64,000 nucleotides of DNA from Jatrophihabitans sp035642535 (GTDB lineage Bacteria > Actinomycetota > Actinomycetes > Mycobacteriales > Jatrophihabitantaceae): the NCBI GenBank assembly GCA_035642535.1, contig DASQSE010000052.1:1-64000 (forward strand), read 5' to 3'. Below the pieces are notes generated by a model that was given only the letters and a program-made list of their open reading frames with translations, ran no database searches and was not told the DNA's origin. Position numbers and translations under genes: made by a program. Below are positions 37,737-46,884 of the stretch, piece by piece (position 1 is the first letter of the stretch; the number at the start of each line of letters is the position of its first letter).

Positions 37737-39176
37737 GTGACTGCCGTAGATGAGAAGCAGGCGGGCACGGTTACCGGCCGCGTCGTCCGGGTGATCGGCC
37801 CTGTGGTCGATGTCGAGTTCGGCCGCAACACGATCCCGGATCTCAACCAGGCGCTGACGTGCGAGATCGAGCTCGGTGACCTTTCCAAGACGCTCACCCT
37901 CGAAGTCGCGCAGCACATCGGCGACGACATGGTGCGCGCCATCGCCCTGCAGCCGACCGACGGTCTGGTGCGGGGGGCGGAGGTGCACGACACCGGCGGG
38001 CCGATCTCGGTGCCCGTCGGGAACGTCACGCTCGGACACGTGTTCAACGCACTCGGTGAACCGCTCGACGTCAAGGCGTCGGATCTCGAGATCACTGAGC
38101 GCTGGCCGATCCACCGCGACCCGCCACCGTTCGACCAGCTGGAGGCGAAGACCGAGCCGTTCTGGACGGGCATCAAGGTCATCGATCTGCTGACGCCGTA
38201 CGTGGTCGGCGGCAAGATCGGCCTGTTCGGCGGTGCTGGCGTGGGCAAGACCGTGCTCATCCAGGAAATGATCTACCGAGTCGCCGAGAACTTCGGTGGC
38301 GTCTCCGTCTTCGCCGGCGTGGGCGAGCGCACCCGCGAGGGCAACGACCTCATCACGGAGATGACCGAGTCGGGCGTCATCGAGAAGACGGCGTTGGTGT
38401 TCGGTCAGATGGACGAGCCGCCGGGCACCAGGCTGCGGGTGGGGCTGTCCGGGCTGACGATCGCGGAGTACTTCCGCGACGTGCAGAAGCAAGACGTGCT
38501 GCTGTTCATCGACAACATCTTCCGGTTCACGCAGGCCGGCTCGGAGGTGTCGACGCTGCTCGGCCGGATGCCGTCGGCGGTCGGCTACCAACCGACGCTG
38601 GCCGACGAGATGGGGCAACTGCAGGAGCGGATCACCTCGACGCGCGGCCACTCGATCACCTCGATGCAGGCGATCTACGTCCCGGCCGACGACATCACCG
38701 ACCCGGCCCCGCACACCACGTTCGCGCACCTCGACGCGACCACCACGCTGTCCCGGCCGGTGTCGGAGAAGGGCATCTATCCTGCGGTCGACCCGCTGGA
38801 CTCGACCTCGCGCATCCTCGCCGCGGAGTACATCGGCCAGGAGCACTACGACGTCGCGAACAGAACGAAGCAGATCCTGCAGCGCTACAAGGAGCTGCAG
38901 GACATCATCGCCATCCTCGGTATCGACGAACTCTCCGAAGAGGACAAGGTGATCGTCGGCCGGGCGCGGCGCATCGAGCGATTCCTCTCGCAGAACACGT
39001 TCGTTGCCGAGCAGTTCACCGGCATTCCCGGCTCGTTCGTGCCGGTGGAGGAGACGGTCGACGCGTTCAAGCGGCTCACCGCCGGCGAGTTCGACGAGTA
39101 CCCGGAGCAGGCGTTCTTCATGTGCGGCGGCATCGAGGATCTCGAGCGCAAGGCCAACGAACTGAAGAGCGAGTAG
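37737..39176 (+). CDS. atpD: F1Fo ATP synthase subunit beta
   Basis: The 479-residue catalytic subunit has P-loop GGAGVGKTV at about residues 165-173, the catalytic Glu in GVGERTREGNDL, and the DELSEED-type lever in IDELSEEDKVIVGRARRIER. The GTG at 37737 is chosen because GAGGAGAC lies just upstream and the protein then starts MTAVDEKQAGTVTGRVVRV. The frame is open back to 37683 only through the repeat unit. Confidence 0.97.
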   Translation: MTAVDEKQAGTVTGRVVRVIGPVVDVEFGRNTIPDLNQALTCEIELGDLSKTLTLEVAQHIGDDMVRAIALQPTDGLVRGAEVHDTGGPISVPVGNVTLGHVFNALGEPLDVKASDLEITERWPIHRDPPPFDQLEAKTEPFWTGIKVIDLLTPYVVGGKIGLFGGAGVGKTVLIQEMIYRVAENFGGVSVFAGVGERTREGNDLITEMTESGVIEKTALVFGQMDEPPGTRLRVGLSGLTIAEYFRDVQKQDVLLFIDNIFRFTQAGSEVSTLLGRMPSAVGYQPTLADEMGQLQERITSTRGHSITSMQAIYVPADDITDPAPHTTFAHLDATTTLSRPVSEKGIYPAVDPLDSTSRILAAEYIGQEHYDVANRTKQILQRYKELQDIIAILGIDELSEEDKVIVGRARRIERFLSQNTFVAEQFTGIPGSFVPVEETVDAFKRLTAGEFDEYPEQAFFMCGGIEDLERKANELKSE

Positions 39177-39186
39177 GTCGGCGCTG

Positions 39187-39579
39187 ATGGCAACAACGAT
39201 GCAGGTCGAGGTGGTGTCGATCGAAGCGCCGGTGTGGTCGGGCGCCGCGACGGCGCTGTACGGTCGCACGACGGACGGCGAGCTGGGCATCCTGCCCGGT
39301 CACACCCCGCTACTCGGTGCCCTTGCGCCGGGTCACCCGGTCCGGATCGAACGCGAGGAGGGTGACGACCTGGACATCGCCGTGCACGGCGGCTTCCTGT
39401 TCGTCCATCAGGACCACCATGTGTCGGTCCTCGCCGAGGAGGCCGAGCTCGCCGAGAACATCGACCCGGCCGCGGCGCGCGAAGCGCTGAGCACCGCCGA
39501 ACGCGAGGACGGACCGGACGCCGAGAATGTGCGCGACCGGGCGCTAGCGCAGCTGCGCGCCGTCGGCGAAACGATCTGA
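39187..39579 (+). CDS. atpC: F1Fo ATP synthase subunit epsilon
   Basis: The 130-residue subunit has the N-terminal beta-sandwich (MQVEVVSIEAPVWSGAATAL, GELGILPGHTPLLGAL, VHGGFLFVHQDHHVSVLAEE) and only a short helical C-terminal region, as in actinobacteria. It couples the c-ring to the gamma shaft and can inhibit hydrolysis. It is 10 bases after atpD and ends the canonical atp set. Confidence 0.95.
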   Translation: MATTMQVEVVSIEAPVWSGAATALYGRTTDGELGILPGHTPLLGALAPGHPVRIEREEGDDLDIAVHGGFLFVHQDHHVSVLAEEAELAENIDPAAAREALSTAEREDGPDAENVRDRALAQLRAVGETI

Positions 39580-39595
39580 CCCGAGGCAGCCGGCC

Positions 39596-39991
39596 GTGCA
39601 CACTGTCGATCAGGTCGTGGTGTGGACGGCTGTGGTGCTCGTCCTGATCGGGGCGGCGATCCTTGCGCGGCAGCGTCACATGTTGCGCGCCAGCGGTGCG
39701 GTGTGGCTGGCGATGCGCCGCGGGCGGCGCTGGGTGTACGGGGTCGGCCGTTACGACGGCAGCGAACTGCGCGTGTTCCGCGCTGTCGGAATCGGCACCC
39801 GGCCGTCGCGGGTGTTACGCCGCGGCCAGGTCGAAGTGGTCAGTCGCCGGGGTCCGCTGGAGTCGGAGCGGCTGCCGGACACCGCGGTCGTGGTCGAGTG
39901 TCGAGTAGACGGTGAGACTTTCGCGTTCGCGGTGGGGCAAAGCGCGTTCACCGGCTTCGTGTCTTGGCTGGAGTCCGGCGCCCCGCGCTGA
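39596..39991 (+). CDS. DUF2550 membrane protein
   Basis: The 131-residue protein has one N-terminal membrane helix (VVVWTAVVLVLIGAAILA) and a basic beta-rich domain (VYGVGRYDGSELRVFRAVGI, ECRVDGETFAFAVGQSAFTG). It matches the DUF2550 family, nearly always found directly after atpC in actinobacteria. The start is GTG, 16 bases after atpC. Function unknown; its fixed position suggests a membrane or ATP-synthase link. Confidence 0.88.
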   Translation: MHTVDQVVVWTAVVLVLIGAAILARQRHMLRASGAVWLAMRRGRRWVYGVGRYDGSELRVFRAVGIGTRPSRVLRRGQVEVVSRRGPLESERLPDTAVVVECRVDGETFAFAVGQSAFTGFVSWLESGAPR

Positions 39992-40007
39992 TCCGCGCTC
40001 AAACCCC

Positions 40008-40066
40008 GCTTCGGGGCCAAGCTGACCAAAATCTGCCGCCGAAATTGGTCATCTCGGCCCCGAAGC
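40008..40066. repeat. Palindromic intergenic repeat, copy 2
   Basis: Outer arms GCTTCGGGGCC (40008-40018) and GGCCCCGAAGC (40056-40066), with inner arms TGACCA (40023-40028) and TGGTCA (40046-40051), repeat the plan of 29773-29831. It lies between the convergent DUF2550 and gluconokinase genes, and the gluconokinase stop codon (40049-40051) is inside it, so it could terminate both. Confidence 0.85.
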
Positions 40067-40564
40067 GCGCGCGAGGACGATTGCGGTGGCTTGCTCGGCC
40101 GGTGGCGCGCTGATGTCGACCGTCAACGCCCGCTCGTCCGGCCCCGGCGGCTCCAGATCGGCCAGCTGCGAATCGAGCAGCGAGACCGGCATGAAGTGGC
40201 CGCGCCGGGCCGCGAGCCGCGCCGCGAGCTGATCGCGCGTCCCGGCCAGGTGTACGAACACCACGTGCGGGTCACGGAGCACGTCGCGGTAGGCGCGCTT
40301 GAGCGCGGAACAGGTGATGACTCCGGGTCGGCCGGCGGCGACGTGCTCGTCGATCCACGCGCGCACCCGGGCCAACCACGGCCACCGATCGGCGTCGGTC
40401 AGCGGCTGCCCGGCGGCCATCTTCGCGACGTTCGCCTCCGGGTGCAGCTCGTCACCCTCGGCGAGCTCCCAGCCGAGCCGGTCCGCGAGCAGTCGCCCGA
40501 TCGTCGACTTGCCGCTGCCGGCGACGCCCATGATCACGAGTACCGCAGCGTCGGCGTCGCTCAT
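40049..40564 (-). CDS. gntK: Gluconokinase
   Basis: The 171-residue P-loop kinase of the GntK type phosphorylates D-gluconate for the pentose phosphate route. Walker A is GVAGSGKST (about residues 14-22). Family marks are LGWELAEGDELHPEANVAKM, GQPLTDADRWPWL, VITCSALKRAYRDVLR and RRGHFMPVSLLDSQL. No gluconate permease is adjacent. The C-terminus is encoded within the palindrome at 40008-40066. Confidence 0.95.
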   Translation of the reverse strand: MSDADAAVLVIMGVAGSGKSTIGRLLADRLGWELAEGDELHPEANVAKMAAGQPLTDADRWPWLARVRAWIDEHVAAGRPGVITCSALKRAYRDVLRDPHVVFVHLAGTRDQLAARLAARRGHFMPVSLLDSQLADLEPPGPDERALTVDISAPPAEQATAIVLARASGPR

Positions 40565-40568
40565 CGGC

Positions 40569-41141
40569 TCAGCGCTCGCCGCCCGGCTTCCACAGGACGT
40601 CGCCGTTCGGATTGGCGACCCGCGCCAGGATGAACAGCAGGTCCGAGAGTCGGTTCAGATACAGCACCGCCGTCCGGTTCGTGCGCTCCGGGTCGGCTTC
40701 GACGAGCGCCCAGGCGCTGCGTTCTGCCCGGCGGGCGAGCGTGCGCGCCTGGTGCAGCAGTGCGGCAGCAGGAGTCCCGCCCGGCAGGATGAAGCTGTCC
40801 AGCTTGGCGAGGTCCGCGTTGAACTCGTCGCACCAGCCCTCGAGCCGCTCGACGTAGGAATTCTCGACCCGCAGCGGCGGGTGCGCGGGCTCCGGCACGA
40901 CCGGTGTGCACAGGTCGGCGCCCAGGTCGAACAGATCGTTCTGGACGGTCCGCAGGACGGCGACGAGGCGATCCGGCAACTCGCCCAGAGCCAGCGCGAC
41001 GCCGATCGCCGCGTTCGTCTCGTCGCAGTCCGCGTACGCGATGACCCGGGCATCGGTCTTGCGCACCCGCGACATGTCTCCGAGCGCGGTCGTCCCGTCG
41101 TCTCCTGTCTTCGTGTAGATACGGGTCAGATGAATGGCCAC
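40569..41141 (-). CDS. Cob(I)alamin adenosyltransferase, PduO type
   Basis: The 190-residue enzyme makes adenosylcobalamin, the coenzyme of ethylmalonyl- and methylmalonyl-CoA mutases. It shows the N-terminal ATP-binding TRIYTKTGDDGTTALGD and the C-terminal RARVANPNGDVLWKPG, with RRAERSAWAL in the active-site helix. The GTG at 41141 gives the family's usual start; longer frames upstream run antisense through murA. It is divergent from murA with only 22 bases between starts. It probably feeds the mutase at 43323. Confidence 0.95.
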   Translation of the reverse strand: MAIHLTRIYTKTGDDGTTALGDMSRVRKTDARVIAYADCDETNAAIGVALALGELPDRLVAVLRTVQNDLFDLGADLCTPVVPEPAHPPLRVENSYVERLEGWCDEFNADLAKLDSFILPGGTPAAALLHQARTLARRAERSAWALVEADPERTNRTAVLYLNRLSDLLFILARVANPNGDVLWKPGGER

Positions 41142-41163
41142 GGCACGACGGTAGCCTGGGCCG

Positions 41164-42444
41164 GTGCAAGTGCTCAGGGTGACCGGCGGGGCGCGCCTCG
41201 ACGGGACGGTTGATGTCGTCGGCGCCAAGAACAGTGTGCTGAAGCTGATGGCGGCGGCGCTGCTCGCGCCGGGCGAGACAACGCTCGGCAACCTGCCCGC
41301 CATCTCCGACGTCACGATCATGCGCCAACTGCTGGAGCGGCTCGGCTGCACCGTGGCCGAATCCGAGCACGACTCCGTCGATCGCGTCACGATCAGCACG
41401 CCCGCGGAGCTCACGTCGGAGGCGCCGTACGAGCTGGTCCGCAAGATCCGCGGCTCGATCTGCGTGCTCGGGCCGCTGCTGGCCCGCACCCGGCGCGCCC
41501 GGGTGGCGCTGCCCGGCGGCGACGCGATCGGCTCCCGTCCGCTCGACATGCACATTGCCGGCCTCGAGCGGATGGGCGCCGAGATCCGCACTGAGCACGG
41601 CTACATCATCGCCGAGGCACCGGACCTGCGCGGCGCCTCGATCTGGCTGGACTTCCCGAGCGTCGGCGCCACCGAGAACATCATGACGGCGGCCGTGCTC
41701 GCCAAAGGCACGACCGTCATCGACAACGCGGCGCGCGAGCCCGAAATCGTCGACCTGTGCCAGATGCTGGTCGCGATGGGCGCGCAGATCGACGGGATCG
41801 GATCGTCCACGCTGGAGATCACCGGCGTCGATGAACTGCACGCGACCAGTCACGAAGCGGTGGCCGACCGGATCGTCGCCGGCACCTGGGCGATGGCGGC
41901 GCTTGCCACCCGTGGCGACATCACCGTCCGGGGCGCCAACGCGCACCATCTCGAGATCGCGCTCGACAAGGTCGCGCAGGCCGGTGGCGAGGTCGAGGTG
42001 CTCGCCGACGGTTTCCGGGTCGGGATCGATCACCGCCCGAAGAGCTTCGACGTCGTCACGCTGCCCTACCCCGGGCTCGCGACCGACCTGCAGCCGCAGG
42101 CGATCGCGGCGTTGAGCGTCGCGGACGGCACGGCCATGATCACCGAGAACCTGTTCGAGGCGCGGTTCATGTTCTGCGACGAGATCGCCCGGATGGGTGC
42201 CGACGTGCGCACCGACGGTCACCACGCCGTGGTGCGCGGACGGGAGCGGCTGTCCGGCGCGCCGGTGCGCGCCACCGACATCCGCGCCGGCGTCGGCCTG
42301 GTCATCGCCGGGCTCGTCGCCGAGGGCGTCACCGAGGTGGCCGAGGTGCACCACATCGATCGTGGCTACGTCCGCCTCGAGGAGCAGTTGCGCAGTCTCG
42401 GCGCCGAGATCGATCGGGTCGAATCGGCCACCTTCGACGGCTGA
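41164..42444 (+). CDS. murA: UDP-N-acetylglucosamine 1-carboxyvinyltransferase, Asp-type active site
   Basis: The 426-residue enzyme performs the first committed step of peptidoglycan synthesis. It has the EPSP-synthase-like double domain with GAKNSVLKLMAAALL at the N-terminus. The active-site loop reads LPGGDAIGSRPLDMHI, so the usual catalytic Cys is Asp120. Mycobacterial MurA has the same Cys-to-Asp change and is intrinsically resistant to fosfomycin. The start is GTG. Confidence 0.96.
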   Translation: MQVLRVTGGARLDGTVDVVGAKNSVLKLMAAALLAPGETTLGNLPAISDVTIMRQLLERLGCTVAESEHDSVDRVTISTPAELTSEAPYELVRKIRGSICVLGPLLARTRRARVALPGGDAIGSRPLDMHIAGLERMGAEIRTEHGYIIAEAPDLRGASIWLDFPSVGATENIMTAAVLAKGTTVIDNAAREPEIVDLCQMLVAMGAQIDGIGSSTLEITGVDELHATSHEAVADRIVAGTWAMAALATRGDITVRGANAHHLEIALDKVAQAGGEVEVLADGFRVGIDHRPKSFDVVTLPYPGLATDLQPQAIAALSVADGTAMITENLFEARFMFCDEIARMGADVRTDGHHAVVRGRERLSGAPVRATDIRAGVGLVIAGLVAEGVTEVAEVHHIDRGYVRLEEQLRSLGAEIDRVESATFDG

Positions 42445-42447
42445 GAG

Positions 42448-42777
42448 TCAGGGGCCGAGCAGCACCCGCGCTCGATCGCCGTCGGCGCGGAAGACGAGCA
42501 CGTCCATCCGACCGTCCCGGCGCGTCGACATCGACGAGCGGATCCCGGCGTCGCCGAGCACCGCCCGGCGCCCGAGCGCTTCCTGCCGGGTGAGACCGCT
42601 CACGACGACGACCAGCAGCCCGAGATCCTCCGCCTCGGACGCGTCGACCGGACGGGTCGGGTGGACGTTGGGACGGGAGGGCCGGAATGCCCAGCGCGTG
42701 ACGAGCGTGAGCAGGCCGACGGCACCGAGCGCGATCAGCAGATCGGGCAGATTGGCCACCTGCCTATAGTCCACCAT
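42448..42777 (-). CDS. Conserved single-pass membrane hypothetical protein
   Basis: The 109-residue product has an N-terminal membrane helix (LPDLLIALGAVGLLTLVTRW), a Pro-rich stretch and a C-terminal alpha/beta region (EDLGLLVVVVSGLTRQEALG, GRMDVLVFRADGDRARVLL). It is conserved next to murA in actinobacteria to my recollection, with no known function. Its start overlaps the end of the SRPBCC gene by 14 bases. Its stop is 3 bases from that of murA. Confidence 0.72.
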   Translation of the reverse strand: MVDYRQVANLPDLLIALGAVGLLTLVTRWAFRPSRPNVHPTRPVDASEAEDLGLLVVVVSGLTRQEALGRRAVLGDAGIRSSMSTRRDGRMDVLVFRADGDRARVLLGP

Positions 42778-43204
42778 CGAGGGGCTCGAGGTGTTTCCGC
42801 AGCCCGGCCTCGCCGGAGCGCATCATCAGCCGGTGGTTGAACTTGAGGGCCGGCCGGACGAGCAGACCCGCGGCGCGGAGCAGGCCCTTGCCGACGGTGA
42901 CGTCCTCGTCGAAGACCGCGACCGAGCCCGCGGCGTCCGCGCTCACGCTCCATTGGCTCTCACCATTGAGGTCGCCGGTCAGCCGGCCGCGGAGCACCCG
43001 CTGTTCCGCGTCCTCGATCACCCGCTCGATCACGAAGGTCAGATCGTAAGGGAGCAGGCTGCGGCAGGTCAGCTCGCCGGAGCGGTCGTCGACCCGGCGC
43101 GCGGTGCGCACCTGGTGCCACCACTGCGGGTACGCCTCAACGTCCGCGAGCGCCGCATAGACGTCGTCCGAGGTCGCGGCGATATGCCACTCGCTGCGGA
43201 ACAC
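42764..43204 (-). CDS. SRPBCC (START-like) domain protein
   Basis: The product is about 146 residues with the polyketide-cyclase/SRPBCC pattern: WHIAATSDDVYAALADVEAY, PQWWHQVRTARRV, and a long C-terminal helix (RPALKFNHRLMMRSGEAGLR). Such proteins bind hydrophobic ligands. Two GTG starts are possible: 43219 lies directly on a GGGAG sequence, whereas 43204 leaves about 14 bases after it. I give the shorter form. It is divergent from ethylmalonyl-CoA mutase. Confidence 0.75.
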   Translation of the reverse strand: MFRSEWHIAATSDDVYAALADVEAYPQWWHQVRTARRVDDRSGELTCRSLLPYDLTFVIERVIEDAEQRVLRGRLTGDLNGESQWSVSADAAGSVAVFDEDVTVGKGLLRAAGLLVRPALKFNHRLMMRSGEAGLRKHLEPLDGGL

Positions 43205-43322
43205 ATATCGGTGCGACACCTCCCAAGCCTGCCAGAGGACGATGCGAGATCGGCCACAGCGATTCCGTGATCCCTCGGACGTCCAAATAAACTGGGAAAC
43301 TGCTCCGACGGAGGTGCTTTCG

Positions 43323-45308
43323 ATGCCCTTTCCCACGGACGACGAGCGCGACAAGCCCTGGTTGATGCGTACCTACGCCGGGCATTCCTCGGCGAAGGAA
43401 TCCAACGCGCTGTACCGCCGCAACCTGGCCAAGGGACAGACGGGCTTGTCGATCGCCTTCGACCTGCCGACCCAGACCGGCTACGACCCGGACGCGGAAC
43501 TCGCGCGTGGCGAGGTCGGCAAGGTCGGCGTGCCGGTGTCGCACATCGGCGACGTGCGGACGTTGTTCGACGGCGTGGACATGGAGCAGATGAATACCTC
43601 CATGACGATCAACGCGCCGGCGATGTACCTGCTGGCGCTCTACCTCTCGGTCGCGGAGGAACACGGCGCCGACTTGACCAGGCTCGCCGGCACCACGCAG
43701 AACGACATCATCAAGGAGTACCTCTCGGGCGGGACCTACGTGTTCCCGCCTGCGCCCTCGCTGCGGCTGATCACGGACATGATCGCCTATACGGTCGCGC
43801 ACGTCCCGAAGTGGAATCCGATCAACGTCTGCAGCTATCACCTGCAGGAGGCGGGCGCGACGCCCGTGCAGGAGGTCGCGTTCGCACTATGCACCGCGAT
43901 TGCGGTGCTCGACTCGGTGCGTGACTCGGGGCAGGTGCCGCAGGAGAAGTTCGGGGAAGTCGTCGCGCGCATCTCGTTCTTCGTCAACGCCGGTGTGCGC
44001 TTCGTCGAGGAGATGTGCAAGCTGCGCGCGTTCGGGCAGTTGTGGGACGAGATCACGCTCGAGCGCTATGGCGTGCAGGATCCCAAGCACCGCCGGTTCC
44101 GCTACGGCGTGCAGGTGAATTCCCTCGGGCTGACCGAGGCGCAGCCGGAGAACAACGTCTACCGGATCCTCCTCGAGATGCTCGCGGTGACGGCCTCGCG
44201 CGATGCACGGGCGCGGGCCGTGCAGCTACCGGCGTGGAACGAGGCGCTCGGCCTGCCGCGGCCGTGGGATCAGCAGTGGTCGTTGCGCATGCAGCAGGTG
44301 CTCGCGTACGAGTCGGATCTGCTCGAATACGACGACCTGTTCGCCGGCTCGCACGTCGTGGAGGCGAAGGTGGAGTCGATCAAGCTGGGGGCCCGTGCGG
44401 AGATCGACCGGATCCTCGAACTGGGCGGTGCCGTCGAGGCCGTGGAGTCCGGTTACCTGAAGTCGGCGCTCGTCTCGTCGCTCGCACTGCGCCGGCGCCG
44501 CATCGAATCCGGCGAGGACGTCGTCGTGGGCGTCAACAAGTTCACCGAGACCGAGCCCAACCCGCTGGTGAGCGGGACGGACGGCGGCATCCTCACCGTC
44601 GACGCGGCGGTCGAGGAGTCGGCCAAGGAGGCGATCCGGGAGTGGCGTCGCGGCCGCGACACGACCGCGGTCGAGGAGGCGGTCACGACGCTGCGCGATG
44701 CGGCCAAGACCGACGAGAACCTGATGCCGGCGTCCCTCGCTTGCGCGCGCGTGGGCGTCACGGTGGGGGAGTGGGCCGGCGTATTGCGCGAGGTGTTCGG
44801 CGAGTACCGGCCGCCGACCGGCGTGGCCGGCGCGAGCGGCGGTGGGCACGAGGGATCGCTCTCCGACGTGCAGCGTCGCGTCCGCGAACTCGGCGAGCGC
44901 CTCGGCCGGCCGTTGAAGTTCCTCGTCGGCAAGCCCGGGCTGGATGGCCATTCCAATGGCGCCGAGCAGATCGCGGTCCGGGCGCGGGACGCCGGCTTCG
45001 AGGTCGTCTACTCCGGCATCCGGCTGACGCCCGCGCAGATCGTCGCCGCCGCGGTGGAGGAGGACGTCGACGTCGTCGGCCTGTCGGTGCTGTCCGGCTC
45101 GCACCTGTCCGTTGTGCCGGACGTGGTTGCCGGGCTGCGCGAGAACGGTTTGGACGACGTGCCGGTGGTCGTCGGCGGCATCATCCCCGAGCGCGACGTC
45201 GAGCGGCTGCTCGAAGCGGGGGTTGCGAGGGTGTTCACGCCGAAGGACTTCGAGATCACCGAGGTCCTCGGCCAGATCGTCGGCGCAATCGAGGCCGTCC
45301 GGGCCTAG
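43323..45308 (+). CDS. ecm: Ethylmalonyl-CoA mutase (MeaA/Ecm-type B12 mutase)
   Basis: The 661-residue adenosylcobalamin enzyme rearranges (2R)-ethylmalonyl-CoA to methylsuccinyl-CoA. The N-terminal half is a CoA-binding TIM barrel (KPWLMRTYAGHSSAKESNAL, SIAFDLPTQTGYDPDAEL, MNTSMTINAPAMYLLALY). The C-terminal B12 domain has the DxHxxG motif with Asp541 and His543 (GKPGLDGHSNGAEQ). The opening PWLMRTYAGHS points to Ecm rather than methylmalonyl-CoA mutase, whose small subunit is also absent here. GGAGGT lies seven bases before the ATG. Its stop overlaps that of osmC (CTAG). Confidence 0.9.
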   Translation: MPFPTDDERDKPWLMRTYAGHSSAKESNALYRRNLAKGQTGLSIAFDLPTQTGYDPDAELARGEVGKVGVPVSHIGDVRTLFDGVDMEQMNTSMTINAPAMYLLALYLSVAEEHGADLTRLAGTTQNDIIKEYLSGGTYVFPPAPSLRLITDMIAYTVAHVPKWNPINVCSYHLQEAGATPVQEVAFALCTAIAVLDSVRDSGQVPQEKFGEVVARISFFVNAGVRFVEEMCKLRAFGQLWDEITLERYGVQDPKHRRFRYGVQVNSLGLTEAQPENNVYRILLEMLAVTASRDARARAVQLPAWNEALGLPRPWDQQWSLRMQQVLAYESDLLEYDDLFAGSHVVEAKVESIKLGARAEIDRILELGGAVEAVESGYLKSALVSSLALRRRRIESGEDVVVGVNKFTETEPNPLVSGTDGGILTVDAAVEESAKEAIREWRRGRDTTAVEEAVTTLRDAAKTDENLMPASLACARVGVTVGEWAGVLREVFGEYRPPTGVAGASGGGHEGSLSDVQRRVRELGERLGRPLKFLVGKPGLDGHSNGAEQIAVRARDAGFEVVYSGIRLTPAQIVAAAVEEDVDVVGLSVLSGSHLSVVPDVVAGLRENGLDDVPVVVGGIIPERDVERLLEAGVARVFTPKDFEITEVLGQIVGAIEAVRA

Positions 45309-45727
45309 CCGAGCTGCACCTCGACCGGCGTCCCTAGTTCGACGGTGCGCGCGACGGTGCACAGCCGGTCGTGCGAGCGTTGCAGCGCGGAGGGCAGCAC
45401 CTCGCGCGCCGCGTCTCCGCCGGCACCGGACGGGAACGCGATGTCGAAGCGCAGCTCGAGGTTGACGAGGTGGTTGCCGTCGTCGTCGCGGACCTTGTCG
45501 GCGCGGATTGCCGCGCGAAACGATTCCGGGTCTGCGCGCTTGCCGGTGATGTACTCGACGTCGAGCGCCGTGCAGCCGGCGATCGCGGTCAGCAACAGGT
45601 CGACCGGTGAGAAGTCCGCGTCGGCGCCCTCGCCGAAGCTCAGCGTGCCGCCCCGGACATTCGTCGCACGGAACTTGTGCTCCGCGACGCGTTCGATCTT
45701 GACAGTGCGCTCAGTGTTGTCACCCAT
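45305..45727 (-). CDS. OsmC-family peroxiredoxin-like protein
   Basis: The 140-residue protein fits the OsmC/Ohr fold: FSPVDLLLTAIAGCTALDVEYI contains the first reactive Cys position (AGCTALD). The C-terminal half has LELRFDIAFPSG and RSHDRLCTVARTVELGTPV with the second Cys. Members reduce organic hydroperoxides or are uncharacterised. It is convergent with ecm, sharing the four bases of opposite stop codons. Confidence 0.88.
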   Translation of the reverse strand: MGDNTERTVKIERVAEHKFRATNVRGGTLSFGEGADADFSPVDLLLTAIAGCTALDVEYITGKRADPESFRAAIRADKVRDDDGNHLVNLELRFDIAFPSGAGGDAAREVLPSALQRSHDRLCTVARTVELGTPVEVQLG

Positions 45728-45757
45728 CCCGCAATCGTCGCAGCGGCGGCTCGCGAA

Positions 45758-46774
45758 TCAGGTGCTGACCCCGGGCAGGTCACCGGTGGTCAGGGCGTGC
45801 AGCAGAACACCGGGGTAGTCGCCAACCGGACGGGCCGTCATCCGAACCGTGCTGCCGTCGACCGTCACCGTCCCGTGGCCGAGAATTTCCGACCACTTCT
45901 GCAGGCTGACGAGCGACGAACCGCTGGCGAGCGACTTCCGCACCGAATCCGCGATGGCCTGGGCGTGCGCCGCACTGTCGGCGCTCACACACATCTGCTC
46001 GGTCGGCGGCGCGCCATGTGCTCCGCTGAGGCCGACGCCGAGGGCGCGCAGGCCCACGCTCGGCTTGGGCAGCTGGGCGGCGACGGATGGGCTGACGCCG
46101 GTCCGCAGCGACGGCAGCTTGTCGGTGAGCACGGCGGCCAGCGGGTTGTCCAGGCAGGAGGCAAGGTCGCTGTACGCCGCGTCGTCGAGCAGGCTCGGGC
46201 CGGTCGTGCGGGTGATGTCCAGGGCACTGGAGCTGGGGCCGAAGCGCACGTCGGATCCGTCGAGGCGGACGACGTCCAGCATGCTCACCGCCGTGGGGAA
46301 TGCCTTGGCCAGCTTGTCGCCCATGTTCACCTGGTTGTCCGGCCGGAATCGGTAGACGGTCCCGCCGTCGGAGGCGCTCTGGGACGCGCCGAGCGCGGTC
46401 AGCTTCGATCCGGCCGCGGACGTATTCACCCCGGAAACCAGGACGCCGCTGTGCGGCGACTCTCCAGCGGTGACGGCGTAGTCCGCCGTCCGCACGTTGA
46501 GGCCGAGTTGCTGGTCGCCGTGCGCGTCTTCGGTCGCCAGGACGTCGAGGCCGTAACCGAGGGCGCGCCCGTACGGCCCGGACGTGGCGTCTTCGCCGTC
46601 GGCGGCGAGCGCGGCCGCGGGCCGGCCGAACTCCACGTTGGCGCGCGCGAGCGCGGTATCGGGGATATGACTCAGGGCGTCCGCGAGCGCACTACTCTGA
46701 GTTCGCCCGCCGCCGCTGCTGGAGCAGCCATTGACGGCAAGTGCGAGCGCGACAACACATACCGTTCGGCGCAT
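45758..46774 (-). CDS. Putative secreted lipoprotein of unknown function
   Basis: The 338-residue protein starts with a lipoprotein signal (MRRTVCVVALALAVNGCSSS), Cys17 being the lipidation site. The mature part shows a repeated alpha/beta layout without a motif I recognise. Landmarks are HIPDTALARANVEFGRP near the N-terminus, RALGYGLDVLATEDAHG, and two Cys in the second half (SCLDNPLAAVL, EQMCVSADS). It lies just upstream of osmC on the same strand (30 bases). Function unknown. Confidence 0.75.
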   Translation of the reverse strand: MRRTVCVVALALAVNGCSSSGGGRTQSSALADALSHIPDTALARANVEFGRPAAALAADGEDATSGPYGRALGYGLDVLATEDAHGDQQLGLNVRTADYAVTAGESPHSGVLVSGVNTSAAGSKLTALGASQSASDGGTVYRFRPDNQVNMGDKLAKAFPTAVSMLDVVRLDGSDVRFGPSSSALDITRTTGPSLLDDAAYSDLASCLDNPLAAVLTDKLPSLRTGVSPSVAAQLPKPSVGLRALGVGLSGAHGAPPTEQMCVSADSAAHAQAIADSVRKSLASGSSLVSLQKWSEILGHGTVTVDGSTVRMTARPVGDYPGVLLHALTTGDLPGVST

Positions 46775-46884
46775 CGGTCACCTTCCCGGCAAATCGATCA
46801 TTACCAGAGCACGGTAGCGCCCCGGCCGCCGCCGCGACGCACGGGTCGCGGCCAGGGCGGGTGGGGCCGGTAGCCTCGCGTCCT

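Noticed and set aside
43323..45308. Assignment as methylmalonyl-CoA mutase large subunit
   Set aside because: The N-terminal PWLMRTYAGHS pattern, the 661-residue length and the absence of a small subunit point to the ethylmalonyl-CoA mutase/MeaA group.
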